From positions 1 to 35,097 of the forward strand of contig CANKHJ010000028.1 in NCBI GenBank assembly GCA_947481635.1: DNA of 35,097 bases, read 5' to 3'. Each line of letters opens with the position of its first letter. Position 1 is the first letter of the stretch. Below, one piece after another: positions 26,804 through 34,719 of the stretch. The stretch comes from Bradyrhizobiaceae bacterium (lineage in GTDB: Bacteria > Pseudomonadota > Alphaproteobacteria > Rhizobiales > Xanthobacteraceae). The notes beneath the pieces are model-generated. The model had not been told where the DNA came from. It saw nothing but the letters and a program-made list of their open reading frames with translations, and ran no database searches. The position numbers and the translations under genes were made by a program.

Positions 26804-27790
26804 CTACTGAATCTTCGGGATATTATACCGCTGGAAGATCTCGCCGGTTTCCTTGCGCTCCTTCGCGACCGTCGCGCTGAACACCTGCGCCGTGGTCACC
26901 GAGGGTTCGATGATCTGGTTGTTCAGGAACTCGGTCAGCTTCGGCTCGCTGATCGCCTTGGCGACGGCGGCGTTGATCTGCGTGACGATCGCGTCGGGCA
27001 CTTCTCCGGGCGTGAATAACCCCATCCAGGTGAGGATCGGATAATTGCCCAGTCCGGCCTCAACATAAGTCGGCACCTGCGGCAGCTTGATCTGACGCTT
27101 GTCCCCGTCCTGCACCATGATGCGGCCCTTGGCTTCGTTCGGGTTGTCGGCCCAGTTGCCGAGCGCGGTCCAGGTCATGTGCAATTCGCCGTTGACCAGC
27201 GCGGCGATCAGTTCATTGGCGCCCTTATAGGCGACCTCGACGATGTCGGTTTTCCAGCGGTCGTTGAGATATTGGCGGAACACGTTGGCGCTGCTGGCCG
27301 GGCCATAGGTGCCGAAATTCAGCTTCCCCGGATTGGCCAGCGCATAAGCCTTGAGCTCGTCGATATTTTTCACATTGAGCTTCGGCGAGGTGACCACCCC
27401 GCCGGTGAATTTGCCGAGATTGATGACCGGCTTGAAATCCTTCTCCGCATTGTAGGGGATGTTGGTGATCAGATGCGGATTGAAGGTGAGCGTCGAGGTG
27501 GTGAAGACGCAGAGCGTATAGCCGTCGCCTTTGGCTTGCCGGCAGGTTTCCGCCGCCGGCATGAAGTTCGCGCCCGGCCGGTTCTCCATGATCCAGGGCT
27601 GTCCCATGATCGCGGAGGCGTCGGCGGCGATGCGGCGTGCGATCACGTCGGTCAGCGCGCCCGGCGGCACCGGTACGATCACGTGGATCGGCTTGTTCGG
27701 ATAGGGCTGGGCAAGCGCTGGGCCCGCACCCAGTCCCGACGCGGCGAAGGCGAGCACGGCAAACGCAGCCGCGGCGACCAGACGATTCAT
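26804..27790 (-). CDS. Bug/TctC-family receptor
   Basis: 328 residues. Signal peptide with cleavage near PALAQPYP, then the Bug opening PNKPIHVIVPVPPGALTDVIAR. The ligand region differs from the usual form: MENRPGANFMPAAETCRQAK followed by GDGYTLCVFTTSTLTFNPH, with two cysteines that could form a disulfide. ATG at 27790 follows GGGAGGAG by 6 nt. It follows the SDR gene by 60 bp on the same strand and is probably co-transcribed. No permease partner nearby; ligand unknown. Confidence 0.88.
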   Translation of the reverse strand: MNRLVAAAAFAVLAFAASGLGAGPALAQPYPNKPIHVIVPVPPGALTDVIARRIAADASAIMGQPWIMENRPGANFMPAAETCRQAKGDGYTLCVFTTSTLTFNPHLITNIPYNAEKDFKPVINLGKFTGGVVTSPKLNVKNIDELKAYALANPGKLNFGTYGPASSANVFRQYLNDRWKTDIVEVAYKGANELIAALVNGELHMTWTALGNWADNPNEAKGRIMVQDGDKRQIKLPQVPTYVEAGLGNYPILTWMGLFTPGEVPDAIVTQINAAVAKAISEPKLTEFLNNQIIEPSVTTAQVFSATVAKERKETGEIFQRYNIPKIQ

Positions 27791-27850
27791 ATCTGTCTCC
27801 TCCCTTATGACGTTATGGCCGGCTGCGCCGATCGCGCAGCCGGATGATTG

Positions 27851-28636
27851 TTAGAACCAGTTCTCGCGATAGAGCCGGCCGCCGTCAACCGTGACGGTCT
27901 CGCCGCAGACCCAGCTGGCGCGATCCGACGCCATGAACACGACGACATTGGCGACTTCCTCAGGCTGTGCGGCGCGTCCCAGCGGCTGGTCCTTGTTCAG
28001 GCCTTCGCGCCAGCGTGATGCGTCGCCGAGATTTTCCTGCGCGCGCTTCATGTGGATGCCGCGCCAGCGCTCGGTCTCGACCGCGCCGGGACTGACCGAG
28101 ACGACGCGGATGCCGTCATCGATGCTGCGCCCGCCGAGCGCCTTGGTCAGTCCGACCAGCGCGATGTTGGCGGGCGTGCCGCAGGCATAGCGCCACTGCG
28201 CCTTGTCGGCGCCGGTGCCGAGCACATTGAGGATGACCTTGGGCGGCTTGCCGCGCATCCGCCGATACATCGCACGGGTGAGATTCACATAGCCGAACAC
28301 CTTGAGATCCCAGGCTTCGCGCCAGCGCGTCTCGTCGACCTCGAAGATGTCGCCGATCGGGATCGCGCCCGCGTTGTTCACCAGGATGTCGGTATCAGGA
28401 AATTCCTCGGCCAGAGCCTCGGCCGCGCCGCGGCGCGCGAGGTCGACCGACGTGCCGCGCACGCGTCCGGCGCCGATCTTGGACAATTCGGCCACCGCCT
28501 TGTCGATGCGCTGCTGGTCGCGCGCCGCGATCACCACCTCGCAGCCTTCGGCGAGGAACCCGCCCGCCACCGCAAAGCCGATGCCCTGCGATCCGCCGGT
28601 GATGAGCACGCGCCGGCCCGACAAACCAAGATCCAT
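27851..28636 (-). CDS. Short-chain dehydrogenase/reductase with altered active site
   Basis: 261 residues, classical SDR fold. The nucleotide-binding TGGSQGIG (residues 13-20) and NNAG are intact. At the catalytic site the usual Ser, Tyr and Lys are replaced: aligning ANIALVGLTKALG with typical SDRs puts Gly153 at the Tyr place, Asn157 at the Lys place and Gly140 at the Ser place, while Lys112 stands where the tetrad Asn normally is. The C-terminal PEEVANVVVFMASDRASWVCGETVTVDGG is normal. The SDR family is sure; activity is doubtful or uses other residues. It is transcribed with the downstream Bug gene and divergent from the miniprotein gene at 28846. Confidence 0.88.
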   Translation of the reverse strand: MDLGLSGRRVLITGGSQGIGFAVAGGFLAEGCEVVIAARDQQRIDKAVAELSKIGAGRVRGTSVDLARRGAAEALAEEFPDTDILVNNAGAIPIGDIFEVDETRWREAWDLKVFGYVNLTRAMYRRMRGKPPKVILNVLGTGADKAQWRYACGTPANIALVGLTKALGGRSIDDGIRVVSVSPGAVETERWRGIHMKRAQENLGDASRWREGLNKDQPLGRAAQPEEVANVVVFMASDRASWVCGETVTVDGGRLYRENWF

Positions 28637-28734
28637 GAAGTCCTCGCCTGAAGTTCCGTGTCAGCGCCCCGATATCATCGCCGTGCCGGCACTATCACGG
28701 GCGCCCGAGTTCCGGGCAATGCCTTGAAAACGAA

Positions 28735-28752
28735 AATCCGGACTCGCGGATT
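28735..28752. promoter_or_regulatory. Inverted repeat between divergent SDR and miniprotein genes
   Basis: AATCCG (28735-28740), 6-nt centre, CGGATT (28747-28752). It lies in the 209-bp divergent intergenic region and could be an operator for either gene. Confidence 0.3.
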
Positions 28753-28845
28753 AGTGACATGTCGATGAGGCAACTCGTCGCGGGGCGATTTCGCGCTGTG
28801 GCCGCATCAGGGTGCTAATCTGCGCGGGACATAAGCGGAGGCGGC

Positions 28846-28944
28846 ATGACGACTCTCTCTGGACTGCTGATCGGTTTCGGGTTCATCGCGGCCTATATCG
28901 GCTTTTGCGTCTATCGCGACCGCACCGGCAAGCCGTTTTTCTGA
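28846..28944 (+). CDS. 32-residue single-pass membrane miniprotein
   Basis: The reading is MTTLSGLLIGFGFIAAYIG, then FCVYRDRTGKPFF and a TGA stop. GGAGG (28837-28841) lies 4 nt before the ATG, one of the best Shine-Dalgarno sequences in this part of the window. Residues about 4-23 form one hydrophobic helix; the tail is short, basic and ends Pro-Phe-Phe, so an N-out/C-in single-pass inner-membrane protein is likely. The gene is alone on the plus strand between minus-strand genes. No family recognised. Codon use and the strong ribosome-binding site argue for a real gene; function unknown. Confidence 0.6.
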   Translation: MTTLSGLLIGFGFIAAYIGFCVYRDRTGKPFF

Positions 28945-29000
28945 TCGCCGCGCTGACCTGCGCGAGACGCTCTGGGCCTAAGCCCATCAGGAGCGGCGCG

Positions 29001-29972
29001 TCATTTCACGCGGGCCCGTTTCAGCGTTTCGCTCCACTGCACGGTCTGGGCCTTGATGTGCTCGGCGAGCGCCTCGGGCGACGAACTGCTCGGCTCGGCG
29101 CCGAGTCGCGCGAAGCGTTCGCGGACTTCGGGCAGCGCCATGATCTTGCGCACTTCGGTGTTGAGCTTCTGAATGATCGCCGGCGGGGTTCCGCTGGCCG
29201 CCACCAGGCAGATCCATAGATTGACGCCGAAGCCGGGCAGGCCGGCCTCGTCCGCGCTTGGAACCTCCGGCGCGAATGACGAGCGCGTCGACTGGGTCAC
29301 CGCCAGCGCCTTGAGCGTGCCGTTGGCGACATGCGGCATCACCGAAGGGATCGCGCCGATGGTGAGCTGGACGCGGCCGGCCATCAGGTCCGACAGCGCC
29401 GGGCTGATGCCGGTATAGGGGACCAGGATCACATCGACGCCGGCCATCTGGGCGAGGAGCTCCGGCCCCAGGTGGTTCGGAGTTCCGATCGCCGAGATCG
29501 CGATCGAGACCGCTCCCGGCTTCTCCTTGGCCACAGCGATAAATTCCGTGATGTTGCGGGCGGGGAATGACGGCGTCGCGACCAGCACCATGCTGCCTTC
29601 CGCGAGCATCGAAATCGGCGCGAAGTCGCGCGCATAATCGAAGCTGGGGTCCGGCGCGAGCGTTGGATTGACCGCCAGGCCGAGGCCGCCGAGCAGCAGC
29701 GTGTAGCCATTGGGCTCGGATTTCGCTACCGCGCGCGCCGCAATATTGCCGGCGGCACCGGGCCGGTTCTCGACCACGACCGGCTGCCCCAACGCCGCCG
29801 ACAGATGCGGCGCGATGATGCGCGCGACGGAATCGGGAAGCCCGCCCGCCGCGAGCGCGACCAGGATCCGGATCGGCTGTTGCGGCCAATCGCGCTCCTG
29901 TGCCGATGCCGCGTTGCAGACCATGCTGCCGCAAAGAAACAGAAGACCGAGCACATGTCGGATCATCGTCAT
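29001..29972 (-). CDS. Bug/TctC-family receptor, translationally coupled to amidohydrolase
   Basis: 323 residues. Signal peptide (hydrophobic VLGLLFLCGSMVCNAASAQ), then the Bug pattern PIRILVALAAGGLPDSVARI, VENRPGAAGNIAARAVAKSE and PNGYTLLLG. The start ATG at 29972 overlaps the TGA of the amidohydrolase as ATGA, so both products are made together. This is the last gene of the minus-strand catabolic cluster. Ligand unknown; coupling suggests that it captures the substrate or an upstream intermediate of the pathway. Confidence 0.9.
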   Translation of the reverse strand: MTMIRHVLGLLFLCGSMVCNAASAQERDWPQQPIRILVALAAGGLPDSVARIIAPHLSAALGQPVVVENRPGAAGNIAARAVAKSEPNGYTLLLGGLGLAVNPTLAPDPSFDYARDFAPISMLAEGSMVLVATPSFPARNITEFIAVAKEKPGAVSIAISAIGTPNHLGPELLAQMAGVDVILVPYTGISPALSDLMAGRVQLTIGAIPSVMPHVANGTLKALAVTQSTRSSFAPEVPSADEAGLPGFGVNLWICLVAASGTPPAIIQKLNTEVRKIMALPEVRERFARLGAEPSSSSPEALAEHIKAQTVQWSETLKRARVK

Positions 29973-30919
29973 CTCCGTGACCCCGCCGCGGGCGCGATCT
30001 TCAACAGCGCTGCCGCAGTTCTGCCGAGCACCTTCGCCTTGTCGTCCGGCGCGAGGTTGAGTTCGTCGATCAACGCGATCGCCCGCGGTTTGAGCGTTGC
30101 GAGCGGCGGCGCGTCGCTGCCGAGCAGCACCCGGTCGACGCCGATGGTATCGATCGCACAGCGGATCGCCGGACTGTGATAGCTGACCGTGTCGAGATAG
30201 AGCTTCTTCAGGTAATGGCTCGGCGGATGCGGGATATGGACCGGCGTATAGGGGCCCATGAAATCATGCGCGGGGTCGCGCAATTCATAGGCGTAGTCCA
30301 TGCGGCCGATCACCTCGCAGATCCCACCGCCGAGATGGGCGCCGACGATCTTGAGATCGGGATATCGCTCCAATACGCCGCGCACGATCAGACGCGCGAT
30401 CGCGAGGGCCGTATCGAACGGCCGTCCGATGCTGTTGGCGAGCCGGTAGCCTTTGAAGTTGCCTTCGCCATCCGCGACCGAAGGATGGATCATCACCGGA
30501 ATGTCGAGGGCCTGCACCATCTCCCAGAACGGCATGGCGTCGTCCTCGTCGGGATAGCGATCATTGTGGCTCGACAGGATCAAAACGCCTTTGAGGCCGA
30601 GTTGTGTGATGGCGCGCTCGAGCTCCTGCAGATGGGGCTTGCCGCCGCAGGGATCGACCGACGCGAAGCCGTACAGGATGCCGGGATAATCCGCCTGCAA
30701 CCGGGCGGCGTAGTCGCTCCATTGCTGGACCAGTGCGATCGAGCCGGACTTGATGCCGCGCCCGGTCTCGGTGACGACACTGACATCGATGTTGGCGGCC
30801 CGGTGCGCCTCCATGAACCGGTCGATCGCCATCGGGCAATTGCCGCGCCACACTGGCGCAGCCGCTGCCTCGGGCGGGATCACATGGGCATGCCAATCGA
30901 TCAGCATCGGGATTACCAT
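29969..30919 (-). CDS. Amidohydrolase-superfamily protein, ACMSD/decarboxylase type
   Basis: 316 residues. Metal-site residues of the amidohydrolase-2 family are all visible: H10 and H12 (WHAHVIPPE), H145 (VMIHPSV), H195 (VGAHLGGG) and D269 (LLGSDAPP). This family includes aminocarboxymuconate semialdehyde decarboxylase and non-oxidative aromatic decarboxylases as well as some hydrolases. ATG at 30919 is chosen because the preceding gene stops 7 bp upstream; an in-frame ATG at 30907 is also possible, and neither has a strong ribosome-binding site, suggesting coupling. Substrate unknown, but neighbours point to ring-fission or carboxylic-acid catabolism. Confidence 0.88.
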   Translation of the reverse strand: MVIPMLIDWHAHVIPPEAAAAPVWRGNCPMAIDRFMEAHRAANIDVSVVTETGRGIKSGSIALVQQWSDYAARLQADYPGILYGFASVDPCGGKPHLQELERAITQLGLKGVLILSSHNDRYPDEDDAMPFWEMVQALDIPVMIHPSVADGEGNFKGYRLANSIGRPFDTALAIARLIVRGVLERYPDLKIVGAHLGGGICEVIGRMDYAYELRDPAHDFMGPYTPVHIPHPPSHYLKKLYLDTVSYHSPAIRCAIDTIGVDRVLLGSDAPPLATLKPRAIALIDELNLAPDDKAKVLGRTAAALLKIAPAAGSRR

Positions 30920-30926
30920 ACGCCGG

Positions 30927-31997
30927 TCATGCGGCCGGCTTCGCAGCCGGCGGCGCCACCAGGGATTCCATGCCGTCGACATGACGCACCGGCGCGTCGG
31001 CCTGCACCACCTTCAGCGACATTTTGCCGAGCCCGTCGACGATGAATGTCATGGTCTGTCCGACCTTGACCCAGTGATGGTGATCCATCGAGCAGGCGAG
31101 GGACACGGTGCCGGTGCCGAGCAGGTCGCCTGGATACAATGTCTCGTTGTCGGACGCATAGGCGACCAGTTGCGCCGGCGTGAAGCTGTGCGGCGCGCTG
31201 GTATTGCCCGCGAAACAGACCTCGCCGTCGATCGCGACCGAGCAATCGAGCGTCTCGACATCCAGTTCGTCCGGCGTGACCAGCCAGGGTCCGACTGCGG
31301 TATGGAAGTCCTTGCGCTTGGTCGGGCCGAAGGGTTCACGCTCATAACCGTCGCGGCAGGAGCTATCGACGATGATGGTGTATCCGGCGATGAAGTCCTT
31401 GGCCTGTTCCACCGTCAGGTTGCGGCCGGTCTTGCCGACGACGATGCCGAGCTCCAGCTCCATGTCGAGGCGCTTGGTGTAATACGGCCACGGGATCGGA
31501 TCCTCAGGCCCCGCAATGCTCGAGCAGCTCCCTTTGTAATAAGGCGGTGCGCGATACCAGGCCGGCTTCTTGTTGTTCTTCGCGGCGCCTGGATTGGTCG
31601 GGTCGAGATGCTGCCGGCTCATGTGTTCTTCGTAGATGCTGAAATCGCGGAACGAATGCGGTCGCGGCAGCGGCGCCATCAAGGCGACGTCGGAACGCGC
31701 GTAGACCAGCGTCTCGCCATCGAGGCCCTTGGCGGCCGGATTGGCACGGACATAGGCGAGCGTGGTTTCCGCCGCCTTGAATCCCGCATGGCTGGCGCGC
31801 AGCCAGCCGGTCATGTCCGGCGGTACCCGCAATTGTGCGAGCTCGCGTGGTGTCGGCTCGTCGGTTTCGTTGCCGAGATAGGCCGCGAAGCCGGCGGTCA
31901 GGTCGACGATCCGGTGATCGGTGCGATTGTCGAGCAAAGCGCCGAGCCGAACTGCCGGGCCGACCGGCGTCGCGACGCGAAAAGTAACCAGCCTCAT
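30927..31997 (-). CDS. Fumarylacetoacetate hydrolase-family protein
   Basis: 356 residues. The family metal site is present: D178-x-E180-x-E182 in RLDMELELGIVVG, with YEEHM upstream and SFTPAQLVAYASDNETLYPG and GDLLGTGTVSLACSMD downstream. Enzymes of this family cleave C-C bonds of acylpyruvates or fumarylacetoacetate, or hydrate/decarboxylate keto-acids from aromatic ring fission. ATG at 31997 follows GGAG by 7 nt; only 18 bp separate it from the upstream Bug gene and 7 bp from the amidohydrolase. The exact reaction cannot be read from sequence. Confidence 0.9.
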   Translation of the reverse strand: MRLVTFRVATPVGPAVRLGALLDNRTDHRIVDLTAGFAAYLGNETDEPTPRELAQLRVPPDMTGWLRASHAGFKAAETTLAYVRANPAAKGLDGETLVYARSDVALMAPLPRPHSFRDFSIYEEHMSRQHLDPTNPGAAKNNKKPAWYRAPPYYKGSCSSIAGPEDPIPWPYYTKRLDMELELGIVVGKTGRNLTVEQAKDFIAGYTIIVDSSCRDGYEREPFGPTKRKDFHTAVGPWLVTPDELDVETLDCSVAIDGEVCFAGNTSAPHSFTPAQLVAYASDNETLYPGDLLGTGTVSLACSMDHHHWVKVGQTMTFIVDGLGKMSLKVVQADAPVRHVDGMESLVAPPAAKPAA

Positions 31998-32015
31998 TGT
32001 CGTGCTCCTGAAATG

Positions 32016-32972
32016 CTATTCGCGAGCCATGCCGATAAAGGCGGCGGCGTCTTCAATGGTGCGGATCTCAGCCAGAACCTGAGTCCTGAATTCCTCCGGT
32101 GTCGATGAGACCGGAAGGCCTTGCCCCATTCCTGCGAATTTCTCGATAATGGTTTTGTTGGCGGTGAATTCGCGGATACCCTCGTTGAGGATCGCGATGA
32201 TGTCGTCCGGCAAGCCCTTCGGTCCGACGATCCCGTAGGTGATCAGCAGGTCAAGGCCGGGCAAGCCGGCCTCCGTCAACGATGGGACGTCCGGCCGCTC
32301 CGCGGATCGCTTGGCGCTGGTCGATGACACCAGCTTCGCCTGTCCACGACTGACCGATGCTTCGATCGAGAACAATGAATCGAGGTAATAGTCGATGTCG
32401 CCGGATGCCAGCGCGGTGGCGGCATTGGCCGAGCTCCGGAACGCGACGTGGACCGAATCCAGTTGCGCCGCCTTGTTGATCGCGACGGTGTAGAGTTCGA
32501 GCGACTTCGCGGTCGAGCCGTAATTCAGGACCTTTGGATTCTTGCGGCCGAAATCCATCAGATCGATGAAGTTGCTGAACGGCCGCTTCACGGTCATCGC
32601 CAGATAGGTCGGCGAGCGGCGCAGCAATGAAATGTAACTGAGCTGTTGCGCGATATTGGCGCCTTCCTTCATCGTGGAATTGAGCGCGGCGATCGAGCCC
32701 GCCAGATGCAGCGTGTAGCCGTTGGGCGCGGCCGTTACGACTTCTTTTGCGGCAATCAGTCCTTGCGCGCCAATCTTGTTTTCCACGATGAAGGGTTGCT
32801 TGAGCTTGTCCGACAGGTGGTTAGCCAACAGCCGTGCGACGAGATCGACGGAGGTGCCGGGCGGCTGGCCGACCAGCAGGCGCACCGCCTTTTCTGGATA
32901 GACCGCCGCGGCAGGGGACACGGCCAACAACAACGCCAGCGTCGCGCCGGCGGCTATGCTTCGGAAGCCCAT
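32016..32972 (-). CDS. Bug/TctC-family receptor, paralogue A
   Basis: 318 residues. Signal peptide ending near SPAAAVYP, then YPEKAVRLLVGQPPGTSVDL and VENKIGAQGLIAAKEV, then PNGYTLHLAGSIAALNSTMK. From the YP motif on it aligns without gaps to the product of 33606-34556, with about 216 of 294 residues identical by hand count, so the two arose by duplication. Start at 32972 (ATG after GGGGGA) is preferred; a TTG at 32984 in frame is the alternative. It lies between the VOC and fumarylacetoacetase-family genes. Confidence 0.9.
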   Translation of the reverse strand: MGFRSIAAGATLALLLAVSPAAAVYPEKAVRLLVGQPPGTSVDLVARLLANHLSDKLKQPFIVENKIGAQGLIAAKEVVTAAPNGYTLHLAGSIAALNSTMKEGANIAQQLSYISLLRRSPTYLAMTVKRPFSNFIDLMDFGRKNPKVLNYGSTAKSLELYTVAINKAAQLDSVHVAFRSSANAATALASGDIDYYLDSLFSIEASVSRGQAKLVSSTSAKRSAERPDVPSLTEAGLPGLDLLITYGIVGPKGLPDDIIAILNEGIREFTANKTIIEKFAGMGQGLPVSSTPEEFRTQVLAEIRTIEDAAAFIGMARE

Positions 32973-33064
32973 GCATCCCCCCAACCTTATCGCCGTCCCG
33001 CCGGTCTTGCCGACGGACCTGCCGCGCCGATCGATGTCAGTCCTGGCGCGCTACGACCGGCGCG

Positions 33065-33556
33065 TTACAAGCGACCTTGCGCCTTGTCGTGCTCCCACTT
33101 GTCGAGGATCTCATAGGCCTGCGCCTTGTCCTTTTCGGTTTGCGGGATGCGCTCATACGTCACTTCCAGCCGGTTGCCGAAGGGATCGAAGAAATAGATG
33201 CCGATATTGCGCGGGCGCGCGACCGGACCATCCACCTGCAGGCCGCTGGCCTCGACCCGGCGCTTGATCTCGAACAGATCGTCCTCGGAATCGACCCGCA
33301 TCGCGATGTGCTTGACCCAGGATGGCGTATTCGGATCGTGGACCGCGGGCTTGAAATAGGGCGAGTCCACGAAGTCGAGCATGCTTCCGTCTTCGAGGCG
33401 CAGGAAGATGTTGATGTGCGGAATGTCCTCGCCGGTCGAGACCTTGGACGCGCTCACCGCGCGGATGAATTCCGCCCCAAGCACCTTGGTATAGAATTCC
33501 ACGACCTTGCGCGGCTCACTGCACCGGTAGCCGACGTGATCGATACCCTTCAGCAT
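33065..33556 (-). CDS. Metal-dependent VOC-family (glyoxalase/dioxygenase fold) enzyme
   Basis: 163 residues. Two beta-alpha-beta modules: KGIDHVGYRCSEPRKVVEFY with His7, then VKHIAMRVDSEDDLFEIKRR with His83 and YFFDPFGNRLEVTYE with Glu131, the usual metal ligands of glyoxalase I, epimerases and extradiol dioxygenases. So, unlike the VOC protein at 18078, it keeps a plausible metal site. ATG at 33556 follows AGGAGA by 6-7 nt. It lies between two paralogous Bug genes. In this context it may be a ring-cleavage dioxygenase, epimerase or lyase; not resolvable here. Confidence 0.85.
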   Translation of the reverse strand: MLKGIDHVGYRCSEPRKVVEFYTKVLGAEFIRAVSASKVSTGEDIPHINIFLRLEDGSMLDFVDSPYFKPAVHDPNTPSWVKHIAMRVDSEDDLFEIKRRVEASGLQVDGPVARPRNIGIYFFDPFGNRLEVTYERIPQTEKDKAQAYEILDKWEHDKAQGRL

Positions 33557-33605
33557 GATGTTTCTCCTGGTGTTCCGATATCTCGATAATGGCTGCGTGC
33601 GGGTG

Positions 33606-34556
33606 TTATTGCCGCTCGAATCCAATGAACTTCGCTGCTTCCTCGATGGTCTTGATTTCGGCCGCGACCTGGGTGCGGAATTCCTCAGGGGTGGATGATA
33701 CCGGCGCGCCTTGTCCCATGCCGAGGAATTTCTCGGCGGCATTCTTGGTGCCGGCGAATTCGCGCACGCCCTCGGCCAACATCTTGACGATGTCGTCCGG
33801 CGTGCCCTTGGCCGCCACCAGCCCATAGGTGATCACCAGGTCCAATCCCGGCAGTCCGATCTCCGGCAGGGACGGCACATTCGGACGGTCGGCCGAGCGC
33901 TTGGCGCCGGTCGACGCGATCAGCTTTGCTTCCCCACGGCTGGCCACCGTCTCGATCACGTTGGCGGAGTCGAGATAATAGTCGATGTCGCCGGCGCTCA
34001 GCGCCGCGGAGGCGTCGCCCGAGCCGCGGAACGCGACGTGGACGGCGTCAAGGCCGGCGGCCTTGTTGATGCTGACGGTGTATAATTCCAGGCTCTTGGC
34101 GATCGATCCGTAATTCAGCACGCCGGGATTCTTCTTTCCGAACGCGATCAGGTCTCCGAAGGTATTGAAGCCGCGCTTGGTCGACATCGCCAGGAATGTC
34201 GGCGAGCGCCGGACCAGCGAGATATAGGTGAACTGCTCCGCGATATCGGCGCCTTCCTTCATGGTGGAATTCATCGCCGCGATCGAGCCGGCCAGATGCA
34301 GTGTGTAGCCATTGGGCGCGGAGGCAGCGACTTCCTTCGCTGCAATCAATCCTTGCGCGCCAACCTTATTCTCAACAATGAAAGGCTGCTTGAGTTTCTC
34401 GCTCAGGTGATTGGCAACGAGGCGCGCAACCAGATCGACCGTGGTGCCCGGCGGGAGGCCCACCAGTACCCTGACCGGCTTGTCCGGATAGGCAAGCGCT
34501 GGCCCGACTGAAAACGAGGCTAGGATCAATCCAGCGATGGCGTGTCGTAGCCGCAT
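33606..34556 (-). CDS. Bug/TctC-family receptor, paralogue B
   Basis: 316 residues. Signal peptide MRLRHAIAGLILASFSVG with cleavage near ALAYP, then YPDKPVRVLVGLPPGTTVDL and VENKVGAQGLIAAKEVAASA. It is the close paralogue of the product of 32016-32972. ATG at 34556 follows GGGAGGGA by 7 nt. It is the first gene of the presumed catabolic operon: upstream is a 163-bp gap with a perfect palindrome at 34594-34616, then an ABC permease gene. The ligand is probably shared or closely related between the two paralogues. Confidence 0.92.
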   Translation of the reverse strand: MRLRHAIAGLILASFSVGPALAYPDKPVRVLVGLPPGTTVDLVARLVANHLSEKLKQPFIVENKVGAQGLIAAKEVAASAPNGYTLHLAGSIAAMNSTMKEGADIAEQFTYISLVRRSPTFLAMSTKRGFNTFGDLIAFGKKNPGVLNYGSIAKSLELYTVSINKAAGLDAVHVAFRGSGDASAALSAGDIDYYLDSANVIETVASRGEAKLIASTGAKRSADRPNVPSLPEIGLPGLDLVITYGLVAAKGTPDDIVKMLAEGVREFAGTKNAAEKFLGMGQGAPVSSTPEEFRTQVAAEIKTIEEAAKFIGFERQ

Positions 34557-34593
34557 CGTTACGTCCCTCCCGAGTTTTGGCGCTTCGTTATTG

Positions 34594-34616
34594 GTGTCCC
34601 GTGACGATCGGGACAC
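34594..34616 (-). promoter_or_regulatory. Perfect palindrome upstream of the Bug-VOC-Bug cluster (candidate operator)
   Basis: GTGTCCCG, 7-nt centre (TGACGAT on the plus strand), CGGGACAC: 8-bp perfect arms, 23 bp overall. It is centred about 49 bp before the ATG at 34556. No T-tract follows in the minus direction, so a terminator for the permease gene is less likely than an operator or leader hairpin. Confidence 0.5.
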
Positions 34617-34719
34617 TGAGCACCGGATGGAACAACACCATTGACCAGCGTTCAATGCAAGCCACGCCGCTGCAACGCTGTATTGTATGACTGCAACCCT
34701 CAGATACGCGCCATCTCTT

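Noticed and set aside
30750-32108. 452-codon open frame antisense to the FAH-family and amidohydrolase genes
   Set aside because: Runs across two well-supported genes on the opposite strand; no recognisable protein features or ribosome-binding site.
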